Shown in pieces: positions 1-8,307 of a DNA stretch of 64,000 bases (position 1 is the first letter of the stretch; the number at the start of each line of letters is the position of its first letter). The translations under genes were made by a program, and so were the position numbers. The stretch is from Kappaphycus alvarezii (Eukaryota > Rhodophyta > Florideophyceae > Gigartinales > Solieriaceae), in NCBI GenBank assembly GCA_002205965.3, contig NADL03000091.1:124001-188000 (forward strand). Direction: 5' to 3'. Under the pieces are notes generated by a model, which was not told the origin of the DNA, did no database searches, and saw only the letters and a program-made list of their open reading frames with translations.

Positions 1-167
1 TTTCAAAGGGGCCACTAGTCGGGACCGGCTTTAGTGTGCCGGAAGAGTTTCCCATTCCACAATGTAAAAGCCTTTTGATTCCTGCGTACCCAATTTCGGT
101 GTTCAAGATCAACCTTTCTCATTTCTAGTCCATCGAGGATTTGATCAGTCCGTGAATATTAGCGTTC
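1..167 (-). pseudogene. Start of integrase region, copy 1 (broken and cut by window edge)
   Basis: After the stop that ends the RNase H frame, the minus strand still matches copy 2's spacer to integrase (45830-45995), with small indels. No open frame remains and the window ends before the zinc-binding motif. Confidence 0.75.
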
Positions 168-659
168 TTACTCGTTATCGTTCGGCAACTGCAACTCGGC
201 GACTCCGACGATGTCCTCCGAAGCTTTTTCATTTGGAATCAGTGCGTCCCTCAAGCGGGATAGGTAATCGGCAGGCTGATTATTGCGTCCGGGTCTATAC
301 ACAATTTCAAACCGATATTCTGCGAAAATGTCGAGCCATCGGGCCAAGCGGTGATGTACATCCTTCTTTTGGAATGCTGTTTTAAGTGCCTGGTGATCAG
401 TTATCAAGACAAATTTCTCGAGTGATAAAAGGTATACGCGAAACTTTTTCAGCGCGAAGACGACAGCTAGCGCTTCTTTCTCGCAGACTGAGTATCTCTT
501 TTCCGCGTCATTCAGAGTTCGGCTTGCGAATTGAACAGGGTGTAGTCTTCCGTTTTCATCTTTTTGGGACAAAACGGCACCCAAAGACCGTTCTGAGGCA
601 TCTGTCTCCACAACGAATGGTCTCTTGAAATCTGGGTACATGAGAACTGGGGGACACAT
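168..659 (-). CDS. pol (RH): RNase H domain of Pol, copy 1
   Basis: A 163-residue frame continuing Pol after a one-base shift. It carries ETDASERSLGAVLSQ with the first RNase H Asp, a central EKEALAVVFALKKFRVYLL with the Glu, and LITDHQALK with the next Asp, followed by RLARWLDIFAEYRFEIVYRPG and NQPADYLSR, all typical of Ty3/gypsy RNase H and its tail. It stops at NDNE because of a nonsense codon; copy 2 reads through at this place, so the stop is a lesion. Confidence 0.9.
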   Translation of the reverse strand: MCPPVLMYPDFKRPFVVETDASERSLGAVLSQKDENGRLHPVQFASRTLNDAEKRYSVCEKEALAVVFALKKFRVYLLSLEKFVLITDHQALKTAFQKKDVHHRLARWLDIFAEYRFEIVYRPGRNNQPADYLSRLRDALIPNEKASEDIVGVAELQLPNDNE

Positions 660-1690
660 AGCTTATCTTTAAGCTCCTGAAATGCAGTTTCCATTTCCTT
701 GTTCCAGTAAAATTTTCCGTTCTTCGTAGTGCTGGCATGTAACGGTGCTGCAGTCTTGGCGAAATCTTTGATAAATCTTCTGTAATATGAGGCCAGTCCT
801 AAGAAGCTTCGGACCTCCGTCTTTGAAGCGGGCCTTGGTGCCAACTTTATTTTTTTCGTTTTCTCTGGATCCACTCTAATTCCCTCTTGGTCGACGATAT
901 GACCGAGTAATTGGATAGAAGTTTTCGCAAAGAAGCATTTGCTCAACTTAATTTTCAAGCTATACTCCGATATCCTCTCCACAACTGTCTTGACGTGCGA
1001 GATGTGCTGATCCAATGTTTCTGAGAATATGACGACATCATCGATATAGACTCTTGCGAATGGAAGTCCTTTCAAAACCTCGTTCATCATTCTTTGGAAT
1101 GTAGCTGGTGCATTCATGAGACCAAAAGGCATCACTTCGAACCTGAACGTACCGGCTTTGCTGGTAAAGGTTGTTTTTTCCTTACATTTTTCATCCAATG
1201 GAATCTGCCAATAGCCAGTGTAAAGGTCAATTGAGGTGAAATATCTCCCGTCCTTCAGGTCCTCGAGGATCTCCTCCATGTTCGGAATCGGAAATCGATC
1301 GGGTATCATTCTCTGGTTCAGTTGTCGGTAATCGACGCAAAAACGCAGCTTTCCATCCTTCTTTGGTGCGACCACAACTGGAAACGACCATGGGGATGAA
1401 ACTGGTCGAATAATATCATTTTTCAGCATACTTGTAACATTTTCTGAGATAAATTGGTCATATTTTGGCGGTTGACGTCTAGGCTTGTGGTAAATCGGTT
1501 GAGTGTCGGTAAGTTCGAACGAGTGAGTAACCGGTACACTTGCTTGTCTTAAATCTGAAACGCTCCATGCAATTACTTCGGAAGATGTTAACATGTCGGA
1601 TATTTTCAGTGAGGGGGGCGGGAAGGTGCTGCACTTTTCCTTGGATTTCTGCCATTTGGCGCCCTTTTTCTTCTTGATCCTCAACCTCAA
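512..1690 (-). CDS. pol (RT): Reverse transcriptase (Ty3/gypsy), copy 1
   Basis: A 392-residue frame whose meaningful part begins near residue 25. RT landmarks appear in order: SSPWSFPVVVAPKKDG (about 98-113), FCVDYRQLNQ (117-126), SIDLYTGYWQIPL with the first catalytic Asp at 155, MPFGLMNAPATFQ (187-199), the YIDDVVIF box with the two metal-binding Asp at 217-218, and LLGHIVDQEGI. It runs to the connection region (FLGLASYYRRFI), then a frame change near 650-660 passes the reading to the RNase H frame 168-659. The first ~25 residues are basic translation of the linker DNA and are probably not native. Confidence 0.92.
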   Translation of the reverse strand: MRLRIKKKKGAKWQKSKEKCSTFPPPSLKISDMLTSSEVIAWSVSDLRQASVPVTHSFELTDTQPIYHKPRRQPPKYDQFISENVTSMLKNDIIRPVSSPWSFPVVVAPKKDGKLRFCVDYRQLNQRMIPDRFPIPNMEEILEDLKDGRYFTSIDLYTGYWQIPLDEKCKEKTTFTSKAGTFRFEVMPFGLMNAPATFQRMMNEVLKGLPFARVYIDDVVIFSETLDQHISHVKTVVERISEYSLKIKLSKCFFAKTSIQLLGHIVDQEGIRVDPEKTKKIKLAPRPASKTEVRSFLGLASYYRRFIKDFAKTAAPLHASTTKNGKFYWNKEMETAFQELKDKLCVPQFSCTQISRDHSLWRQMPQNGLWVPFCPKKMKTEDYTLFNSQAEL

Positions 1691-2099
1691 TATTTTGAAG
1701 GACCTCTTCCGTCGTGCTCACATCTTCATATATGGAATTCGACGTATTCTTATTTTCTTTGCAAAGGTAATCTTCTTTCATGCTCCGAATTCTGTCCTTT
1801 GATTCGATATCATCGCAAAAAGAAACACATTCGGGTTTCAAACTTATCCTAGAATCCCAGTCGTCATCTGTTTCAAACCCGGAATCATAATCGTCCCATG
1901 CCATGTTCATTAACCCCCGAGGGTACCCTTTTCCACTTCCGAAAGTGTTAGTTGGTTCCGAATCTTCGCTGTCATAGCTAGAAGTGAAATCTTCACTGTC
2001 CGTTTCTTTTAAATCTTCAGGATGCGTGCTTTTGTCGAAATCCAGGGGCATCTTCACGGTTCTGCCGTCAATATTAACTGAAACCATTTGGTTGCCCAA
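1479..2099 (-). CDS. Protease tail plus acidic linker between protease and RT, copy 1
   Basis: A 206-residue frame, shifted relative to gag-protease. It starts with the protease C-terminal end (NQMVSVNIDG) and then becomes strongly acidic and serine-rich, with runs such as TDSEDFTSSYDSEDSEP and WDDYDSGFETDDDWD. The same region recurs in copy 2 (about 43920-44400) and copy 3 (about 56820-57240), so it is a constant part of the element. I know no defined domain for it; it may be a spacer or a regulatory region of the polyprotein. The final ~65 residues run out of frame over the RT start, where the 512-1690 frame takes over. Confidence 0.7.
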   Translation of the reverse strand: MGNQMVSVNIDGRTVKMPLDFDKSTHPEDLKETDSEDFTSSYDSEDSEPTNTFGSGKGYPRGLMNMAWDDYDSGFETDDDWDSRISLKPECVSFCDDIESKDRIRSMKEDYLCKENKNTSNSIYEDVSTTEEVLQNIEVEDQEEKGRQMAEIQGKVQHLPAPLTENIRHVNIFRSNCMERFRFKTSKCTGYSLVRTYRHSTDLPQA

Positions 2100-3787
2100 G
2101 TCAATGCATGTCCTAGTCTTTCCATTGTGGGGCAGCCAATGATTGCATCGAAAGGGAGATCCGGCATGACAAGAAAGTCTACATCAACTTTAGAGTCCCC
2201 AAAGAACACGGAAACCTTGTCAACAGTGCCCATGCATTTTGAGACGGTTCCATCCGCTACAGTTATTTTTCGAGTCGTTGGAGTAATTTCGAGACCTAGA
2301 TCTGTCACCAAAGTTTCTGAAATGAGGTTTGGAACAGCACCCGAATCGAAGAGAGCTTGGGTTTTCATACCCAATACTTTGACTGGTACCAGCTTAAGAC
2401 GTCTTGGTGCTGTCGAGGCCGATTGAAGAAACAGTTTCTTACCCTTAGCGGACTTATTAGACCTGATAATTTTTTTGAGTTCTTTTCTCGCATCCTCTGC
2501 GTCGCCCCTCAAAAGTTGACCAAACGTTATCCCAGTTGGGGCCGATGCAAGCTCAGCCACCAAATTGTACCTCTTCACATACTCTAGTACGTCCTTAGAG
2601 ATACTCTTAACTTTCTTACTCTTTTTCGTCTTCTTGGCCGGAGTGACTCCCACTCCTGGAACAACTTGATCAGACCTCTTGGTTCGAGGAGGTACAGGTG
2701 CTGGGATATGCTCCAGCATTCCATACTCTAGCCTAGGTTTCTTCGATAAAATGTTCCCTTCCCCATCCCTTTTTGTCACATTGACTTGACTAATCTCTTC
2801 AGCGATGGATACGTTACCGGCATCCGTCAACCTTTGATCCCTTCTATTTTGTAAGATTTTCACCTCTGGTCCTGACTCACTCCTTGCTTCCGATAAATTT
2901 GCTCTTCTGTTGTCTTTAGACCAGCAGTTACTTTCATGATGCCCATATCGACCGCACTTTGCACAACGAGTGTTTCTATGTGGATTATCAGGACACCTGT
3001 TTGCAAAGTGTCCAGGCTTGTGACAGTAAGAACAGACTTCTGCGGCCTTAGGGGCCCCAGACTGGTTCTTCTTAATGGTAAGAGTAAGGCTTTCCAACTG
3101 CGAGGTTATCATGTCAAGTCGATTATCGAATCGGGTTTCCAACCTTTCTTCCAAGTTTTTGACATCGCTCCTGACAGATTCTAATGCCGCTGCACTAGTA
3201 GCCGGCCTTTGATAATTCTTTTCAGGATGTACGATAGACATCGATGTGCGGGTTTCCCTCGGTACCTCACTCAGTGACTGAAACGTCTCCGAATTTTTGA
3301 CAAATTCTACTATGGTACCCTTCAGTTCATCAAAAGTGTGAGGGCCCTTGATGAGGAGGAAATCGGAGAGCCGCTTATCCCCCATAGCCGCCTTACGCAG
3401 CATTCCGTACTTGGCTTGGGCGTTGAACCCAGCCTTTTCATAAAGATCACACAAGTACACCAATGAGCTTAACAAATCGTCGAAGTTGAGCCGGGCCTCT
3501 ATGGCGGTACGAATCATCTCATCTGGTTCTACCTCCTTAGCATACTCTTTCACAAGCCACTCACATACCTCACCGAAGTTACGCCCATTCCCGTTAAGAG
3601 ACCACCCGTCGATAAACTTGGACTTATATTTGTGCTTTGCGTCACCATGAAGATAGGCGAAGATACTTGCGGCCTTCTCTTCATCGCCCTTCTCTCGCAT
3701 CACAACGTTGACATATGTGTAAAGAAACTCCTCAACGTCTTCAGTCTTGCCCCCTGTGAACGTTATACGAGCAGCGTTGAGATCCAT
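2054..3787 (-). CDS. gag-pro: Gag - aspartic protease polyprotein, copy 1
   Basis: A 577-residue open frame starting at the first ATG after the primer binding site. Residues 1-200 form the capsid-like region. A predicted helical, charged stretch lies at about 200-245. Two CCHC knuckles follow, CSYCHKPGHFANRC (252-265) and CAKCGRYGHHESNC (275-288), which bind element RNA in this family. A lysine-rich patch KKTKKSKKVK sits at 385-394. The protease has its catalytic DSGA at 481-484 and the downstream DAIIGCPTM at 547-555. The last few residues probably run in the wrong frame, because the next open frame (1479-2099) overlaps by 46 bases and continues the protease tail. This is the best preserved gag of the three copies. 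Confidence 0.92.
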   Translation of the reverse strand: MDLNAARITFTGGKTEDVEEFLYTYVNVVMREKGDEEKAASIFAYLHGDAKHKYKSKFIDGWSLNGNGRNFGEVCEWLVKEYAKEVEPDEMIRTAIEARLNFDDLLSSLVYLCDLYEKAGFNAQAKYGMLRKAAMGDKRLSDFLLIKGPHTFDELKGTIVEFVKNSETFQSLSEVPRETRTSMSIVHPEKNYQRPATSAAALESVRSDVKNLEERLETRFDNRLDMITSQLESLTLTIKKNQSGAPKAAEVCSYCHKPGHFANRCPDNPHRNTRCAKCGRYGHHESNCWSKDNRRANLSEARSESGPEVKILQNRRDQRLTDAGNVSIAEEISQVNVTKRDGEGNILSKKPRLEYGMLEHIPAPVPPRTKRSDQVVPGVGVTPAKKTKKSKKVKSISKDVLEYVKRYNLVAELASAPTGITFGQLLRGDAEDARKELKKIIRSNKSAKGKKLFLQSASTAPRRLKLVPVKVLGMKTQALFDSGAVPNLISETLVTDLGLEITPTTRKITVADGTVSKCMGTVDKVSVFFGDSKVDVDFLVMPDLPFDAIIGCPTMERLGHALTWATKWFQLILTAEP

Positions 3788-3841
3788 GATTACGAAAAGA
3801 AATCCCCCCGAAGTGTTCCTTACTACTGCTCAACTCGAATA

Positions 3842-3873
3842 CCTCGGGTGCAACCCCCTCCACAAGAGTACCA
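3842..3873 (-). promoter_or_regulatory. Candidate tRNA primer binding site, copy 1
   Basis: Two bases inside the LTR edge, the minus strand reads TGGTACTCTTGTGGAGGG. It begins TGG, as expected for a site complementary to a tRNA 3' CCA end. The same sequence follows the 5' LTR in copies 2 and 3. The tRNA species was not identified. Confidence 0.6.
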
Positions 3874-3875
3874 AA

Positions 3876-4594
3876 TGATAGGGGTAAATCGGCGGGGGAA
3901 GAGATCCTCAGAACCAATTACCCTGAGAAGGAGGTGTTGCGAGCGACAAAAGTGCTGCCGTGGTATTGTTGAACGAACAAAAGGGAGTGTATATAGAAGA
4001 GAGTTGAGGAAGCTACAAGCAAGTATAAAAGGGGCAGGGTCTACCACGACGCTCTGCGACTAGCGTAAGAAAAAGTTTTCTTGGGTCTGAAGTTGACTCT
4101 CAACTTCCTACTACTCGGGACTTGGCTTGAAGTTGTCTGCCAACTTGCTTCACCTCCACTAAAGGAAGCAGTTTACTCGGCTTATATAGACTTTTGGCTA
4201 CCCAAAAGTCTCAACAAACATACTAATAACCATAAAATGTATTCACGGTAATCGTGTGAACCAGAGAGACTATTAGAAGATATTTCCTCAAGGTAAATAT
4301 CTAGGTGCCATACCCATGCCAGCCACCCATCGGCCAGGGGTGGGAATTGATGTGGCCATTATATAGACCTTTCAGAGCTACTTGTAGTATCACCCACAAC
4401 CTGGAACTGTACTGACATCTACTATGACAGCGTGTCCTAAAATGAAAAAATCAACCGACGAATTTGCCACACTCACCCAAATTAAAAATATCTTGCAAAT
4501 TCAAAAACTGTAAAAATATCTTCCCAATTCCGATACTGTATACAATCATGGTCCTCATCTAGATTTTTTCGTGCGCGAATTTGCGCACATCACA
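3876..4594 (-). repeat. 5' LTR of gypsy copy 1 (719 bp)
   Basis: In element orientation the LTR begins TGTGATGTGCGC at 4594 and ends CCCCTATCA at 3876, giving TG...CA termini. The outer boundary is set by comparison with copy 3, where similarity also stops right after CACATCACA (59761). The gag-proximal half (R/U5-like, about 3876-4160) is shared with the LTRs of copy 2 and with remnants at 7450, 9765 and 33055; the outer half is shared only with copy 3 and partly with the remnants. A TATATAGA-like box lies near 4180-4190 on the given strand. Confidence 0.85.
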
Positions 4595-4944
4595 GATCGT
4601 GATGAAGTTTTTAACAACTCCTTACGTGTTGTTATCTGTGTGGTAAGTAATAATGATGAAACTATATTAATTTTGTAATATATACCCTACTGCTTATGAC
4701 GTAATTGTGTGAAACATGTTAATGTTTGATGTTTTTAAGCGGACACGTCCGCTGGTTTATTTAGAATGTAATCAGGTGATTAGAATTTAGTTCGAGGGTT
4801 CACTACGTTGTTGAATTCCCTACTTAAGAACCTATCATGGAGCACTAGTTACAACTGAATAGACAGATAACCAAGATATACAACTTTACAGAACACAGAT
4901 TCTAAACAAAGTTTAATTATTTTTGTTGACTACAGTTCAGTCGT
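4595..4944. other. AT-rich spacer outside the LTR of copy 1
   Basis: No gene, repeat match or RNA signal was seen here. The 5-bp target duplication expected for copy 1 cannot be checked, because the other end lies outside the window. Confidence 0.5.
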
Positions 4945-5178
4945 CTACCAAAAGTAAACGCAGCCTGTAACAAAGCCTTTCAGCAGGCATGATGCATTAG
5001 ACATCACTGCTGCTGCCGCATGCCTCTGCGTTAAAACCGCTCGAACCGTCCCGTATGTCTCCATTGCTTTAACAGCCACCGTGCCAGGTCGGTTAGGACT
5101 GCGTAGGCGTCTGGGTGTCAGCCCCTCAGGGTGGATATAAGGATGTGCATGAGTCAGCTTCGTGCGGAGGTCTTGCAA
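4945..5178 (-). pseudogene. LINE family A, ORF C-terminal fragment
   Basis: The 77-residue frame contains TQRHAAAAVMSNASCLL, which matches the C-terminal SQRHAAAAVMSNAACLL of the family A LINE at 52866-53340 and the equivalent part of 59762-61128. Only the last ~60 codons of the protein remain. It is a truncated relic whose 5' side is cut by the repeat block starting at 5174. Confidence 0.75.
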
Positions 5179-5530
5179 ATATTAAATCATCCCAAATTTT
5201 CGGATAGGATATATCTTCGAAGAGTAAAGCACCTAAACCTCCCACTCCCACATTTTCCCCTCTGATTTGAATCCAAATTCGCACGACTCCCAAACCTTTG
5301 CACAACTCGAAGTAAACTACATACAAGAGACTATTCTGTATAATGCATGACCATATGGCATCCTCTGTACGTGTTGGCGCCAAATTGGCTGATTTCCTGA
5401 TACGTGGCACAACTCAGATGGAGCAAGATCATCGGAAATCACCCATTCTCGACCTACCACAGGAGGGCCCAAACCTTTAATCCTCTCACCTCACCCATTG
5501 CCGCCGCCTCCGCGAAGCATAGGAGATATG
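5174..5530 (+). repeat. Composite repeat block, left copy of an inverted pair
   Basis: The block from about 5174 to 5530 recurs in inverted orientation at about 10200-10583, roughly 4.7 kb away. Both copies contain the same succession: the TTAAATCA/CCCC segment, the TATATCTT...GAGTAAA segment, GAATCCAAATTCGCACG, a segment with GGCGCCAA, and a piece of LINE family A ending at GCGAAGCATAGGAGAT. Similarity is judged by eye at roughly 80%. Confidence 0.7.
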
Positions 5531-5757
5531 ATTTTTTTATTGCAACCTCCGCGAGTAGGCTCGTGCTATTCCTATATCTACTCTCGTAGGGTGGCACCCG
5601 GCGCTCATAGGGTGCTAACCGACGTTTCGCGAACGTGGCCGCTAGGACGATGGAGGCAGATGGTAAGGTCCGTGCGGCGCTTACTCAGAGGCACGCTGCC
5701 GCGGCCGTAATGTTCAACGCAGCCTGTCTGCAGGGCGGCCTTGAGACAGCTGTTTAG
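5430..5757 (+). pseudogene. LINE family A, ORF C-terminal fragment
   Basis: Pieces in three frames match the family A C-terminal region after the endonuclease: AQTFNPLTS...AKHRRYDFFIA corresponds to RTFNPLTSLNAARTAKHRRYESFIA at 52866-53340, then a broken GGWHPDAHALLTDV-like part, then a TQRHAAAAVM-like end near 5690-5735. Frameshifts and substitutions make it non-functional. Confidence 0.75.
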
Positions 5758-5771
5758 ACTAATTTAAGAGG

Positions 5772-5853
5772 TATTACTCGGCACCCTGTAGGATATTCCG
5801 AGCCACAACCGACCATATCTTTCGAATATTAAATTTCCTACATTTACCCCCAT
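5772..5853 (+). repeat. Dispersed repeat E
   Basis: It contains CACCCTGTAGGATATT, then CCACAACCGACCATATCTTT, TTAAATTTCC and a C-rich end. Close relatives lie at 23139-23221, 26777-26840, 10527-10583 (inverted) and, more distantly, 23031-23100, 53366-53460 and 12030-12117 (inverted). No coding capacity. Confidence 0.6.
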
Positions 5854-6460
5854 TCTCGAATAGATCAAACTTATTGCAGGGCATCAGAACTTGTGTATAA
5901 TTCGGACTTTGAAAAGGAGGATTGCGCATTGCCGTACACTGGTTACCTATTTCGACTTCTTTGTGTATCTCAATTCACGTGGCATAAATGGCTTCCAGTT
6001 AACATTCTTTTCTCGTTTCTGTCCTAGTCCCCGGCTCCTCTAAGTGCTTGTTCCAACTGCCGTAAATATTTTCCCCCATTTCTCGTCACAGCCGTAGTGT
6101 CAACGAATAAGAACAGTGACTGGAAATTACGTTTTCGATATTTATCAAAGAGAGGGAAGAGAGACCTTATTGGACTTTTTGAAGGAATGTAAGGAATGAA
6201 ACTTTAAGAAAATCGCGACACAACTTCCAGCGATTCAAAGCAAACGCAGTCAACTGTGCAGCCACCGAGCTGAGAATGACGAGTCGATGACGTTCGGAAA
6301 CCGGAGTAGTACTCCGTTTAGATTCCCCGCTGGAATTTCCAGACGACAAAGTAAACTACATCATCATTCCCCCCGAGTAATACCTTTCCGGAAGCAATGT
6401 ATTCAGAAATTCGATGCAGCCCGGCATCATTCTCTGGGCCAGCTAAGCCATAGACAGGGG
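5854..6460. other. No feature recognised
   Basis: Short chance frames only. I see no protein similarity, repeat or RNA structure that I can support. Confidence 0.4.
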
Positions 6461-6466
6461 AAAGTT

Positions 6467-6600
6467 TGAGGTTTTTACTGTTGGGGGATATATTCGATCT
6501 GCACTAAAGTTTTCAATACAATCACAATCGACTCAAACAGGTGTGCTGACACAGTAACGGGGGAGGAACTGTAGACCTCGAAAGAATTTGGGTGGAAATT
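6467..6600 (+). repeat. Dispersed repeat F (degenerate)
   Basis: It contains GTTTTTACTGTTGGGGGATATATTCGATC, a GTTTTCAATACAATCACAATCGACTCAAA-like core and CACAGTAACGGGGGAGGAACT. The same order occurs at 7295-7420 and 40465-40590. (The longer strings are approximate segments at 6470-6565.). Confidence 0.6.
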
Positions 6601-7190
6601 CATATGGAGCTCGTTACACAAACATCAGCGTTTATCCAAGAGAGAGAGACTTTTACTGACGCATGAACATATCAGAACTACAGATTTACGAAGCAGCGCG
6701 GTTTGGCTTCTTGCGATTGATAGCAATCGCAGTACGTTGTTAGACCAAGGGAGCGAGAACGAGTAAAAGTCGTTGACATTTATCCAACGATGTACGTCCA
6801 TCCAGCAAGTAGACTACGTATCAAATACGACTACGTAGCAGCGAATTTGAATTCAATATTTGAATGCAAATTCCTTAGTCCCAACCCTTACACTACCCGT
6901 GGTAAGCCAGCACCGCTTTCCACATACCAAAGCGGAGGAAAATGACCTTCTATTTTTATAAATGGAGCGTTAGGGGCCGTAATACCACTGCTGGACATAG
7001 TCCGACCCAGCAGCGAGGAATGTGCGTTGGTCAATCATGAAGGCAATGGAATGCTGCACAAATGCTTGCACTGTAGTTCGGAGCCAGCGAGACTGCGTGA
7101 AGGCAGGCGTTCCCCGCACATCGGGTGTAGAAGGGATGTCCTACAGGAGCTGGGGGCTGGGGATGTTGGTCTGTCCATAAACATCGATTG
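6601..7190. other. No feature recognised
   Basis: AT-neutral DNA with only short chance frames. Nothing supportable was found. Confidence 0.4.
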
Positions 7191-7195
7191 CTAAG

Positions 7196-7440
7196 GGACG
7201 TAGCTCGATACCTTTAGACTTTCAGCGAGCGTAGTTTCTACCCCATTACAGTGTCGGCACACATTTTGAGTCGACTGCGGTTGTCTTGAAGACTTTAGGA
7301 GGAACGTTTGGGTTTTTACTCTTGGAAGGTAATCCGATCTATCCCATGGTTTTCCAGACAACCACAATCGACTCAAAAAGATAGCGACACCGTAATGGGG
7401 AAGGAACTACGCTCCCTAAAATGCTACCTTCAGGCCAGCC
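7196..7440. repeat. Repeat F copy arranged as an inverted-repeat (MITE-like) unit
   Basis: The left arm (about 7205-7295: ACTTTCAGCGAGCGTAG, CCATTACAGTGTCGG, TTTTGAGTCGACTGCGG, TTGTCTTGAAGAC) is the inverted complement of the right arm (about 7350-7435: TTTTCCAGACAACCAC, AATCGACTCAAAAAG, CGACACCGTAATGG, GAACTACGCTCCC). The ~55-bp centre carries GGAACGTTTGGG and ACTCTTGGAAGG, the sequence found in many other F copies. It has no coding capacity. This is the only copy here in which both arms are complete. Confidence 0.7.
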
Positions 7441-7449
7441 ATCAGCAGG

Positions 7450-7890
7450 CTGATAGGGGTAAATCGGCGGGGGAAGAGATCCTCAGAACCAATTACCCTG
7501 AGGAGGTGGGGCGAGCGACAAAAGTGCTACTGTGGTATTGTTGAACGAACAAAAGGGAGTGTATATTGAAGAGAGTTGAGGAAGCTACAAGCAAGTATAA
7601 AAGGGGCAGGGTCTACCTACCGACGCTCGCGACCAGCGTAAGAAAAAGTTTTCTTGGGTCTGAAGTTGACTCTCAACTTCCTACTACTCGGGACTTGGCT
7701 TGAAGTTGTCTGCCAACTTGCTTTACCTCTCTAGGAGGAAGCAATTTACTCAGCTTATATATACTTTTCAGCTAATCCAAAGTCTCAATCAAACATACTA
7801 AATACCAAAAAACGCATAAAAGGGCATGTTGTGGATGTGACTGGCCAGAGGGAAGATATTAGCAAGGAAAATATTTGTATCTACTCCTCA
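7450..7890 (-). repeat. Solo LTR remnant of the gypsy family
   Basis: It starts with TGATAGGGGTAAATCGGCGG, the same terminus as the LTR of copy 1, and follows that LTR for about 350 bp with scattered changes (for example CCTACCGACGCTCGCGACC), then fades through the GGCCAGAGGGAAGATATTAG segment. No element body adjoins it, so it is a solo or truncated LTR. Confidence 0.85.
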
Positions 7891-7899
7891 AATCGTCAT

Positions 7900-8307
7900 T
7901 CTCAAGATCAAACCAAATAACTCTTCCAAAATATCCATACTCTCAATGCAATTCCTACAAATTCCCTCGAACTGCTCAGAATGATAAATGGCTTCATCAG
8001 ACATATCAAAGATCCTCCAACCCTTCCTCGCGACCCCTCAACTTTCGCTCCAACCCCATCCGAAGAATCAGAGATGACGATCACGCCCTCCACCTCCCCT
8101 CCCTCCATCCCCACAGCAAACTTCCCCACGATTATACACCGTCGGTCCCACGGAGCTACAAGTCTTCCTCATCCGCGTATCCTCCACGTCCGACTTAGTC
8201 CCCTCTGACTCCTCCTCCGCCTCCTCCAAGAAGTGCCGACGAACCCACTCCCGAACACGCTCACGGTCCATCCTCCTGAGAGTAGTCGTCGTAGTCTGTT
8301 GGCCCAT
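7900..8307 (-). pseudogene. Unknown gene X, copy 1 (degraded)
   Basis: Two minus-strand frames, 8307-8068 and 8129-7908, together parallel 34281-33739. The N-terminal part has MDRERVREWVRRHFLEEAEE (paralogue: VNRERVQKWVRRRCFERAEE) and the second part has EGVIVISDSSDG (paralogue: KELIVICDSSESG), a hydrophobic-plus-acidic-serine motif that resembles a SUMO-interacting motif. The function is unknown and I did not recognise a family. A frameshift separates the two parts. It could be a host gene duplicated with flanking repeats or a component of an uncharacterised element. Confidence 0.5.

Larger units (their letters stand above)
1..4594 (-). mobile_element. Ty3/gypsy LTR retrotransposon, copy 1 (3' part outside window)
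   Basis: Read on the minus strand the order is LTR, primer binding site, gag with zinc knuckles, aspartic protease, acidic linker, reverse transcriptase, RNase H and the start of integrase. RT and RNase H lying before integrase is the Ty3/gypsy order. The window edge cuts the element inside the integrase N-terminal region, so the second LTR is not visible. The coding frame switches three times between gag and RNase H and a nonsense codon sits at the integrase start. The coding region is very similar to copies 2 (41514-47331) and 3 (53800-59761), so all three are one family. Confidence 0.93.

Noticed and set aside
4000-4060. Possible tRNA remnant around the LTR and primer site of copy 1
   Set aside because: The CCTCGGGTGCAACCCC stretch recalls a T-arm but the stems do not pair when indexed back from CCA; only the primer-site role is supported.
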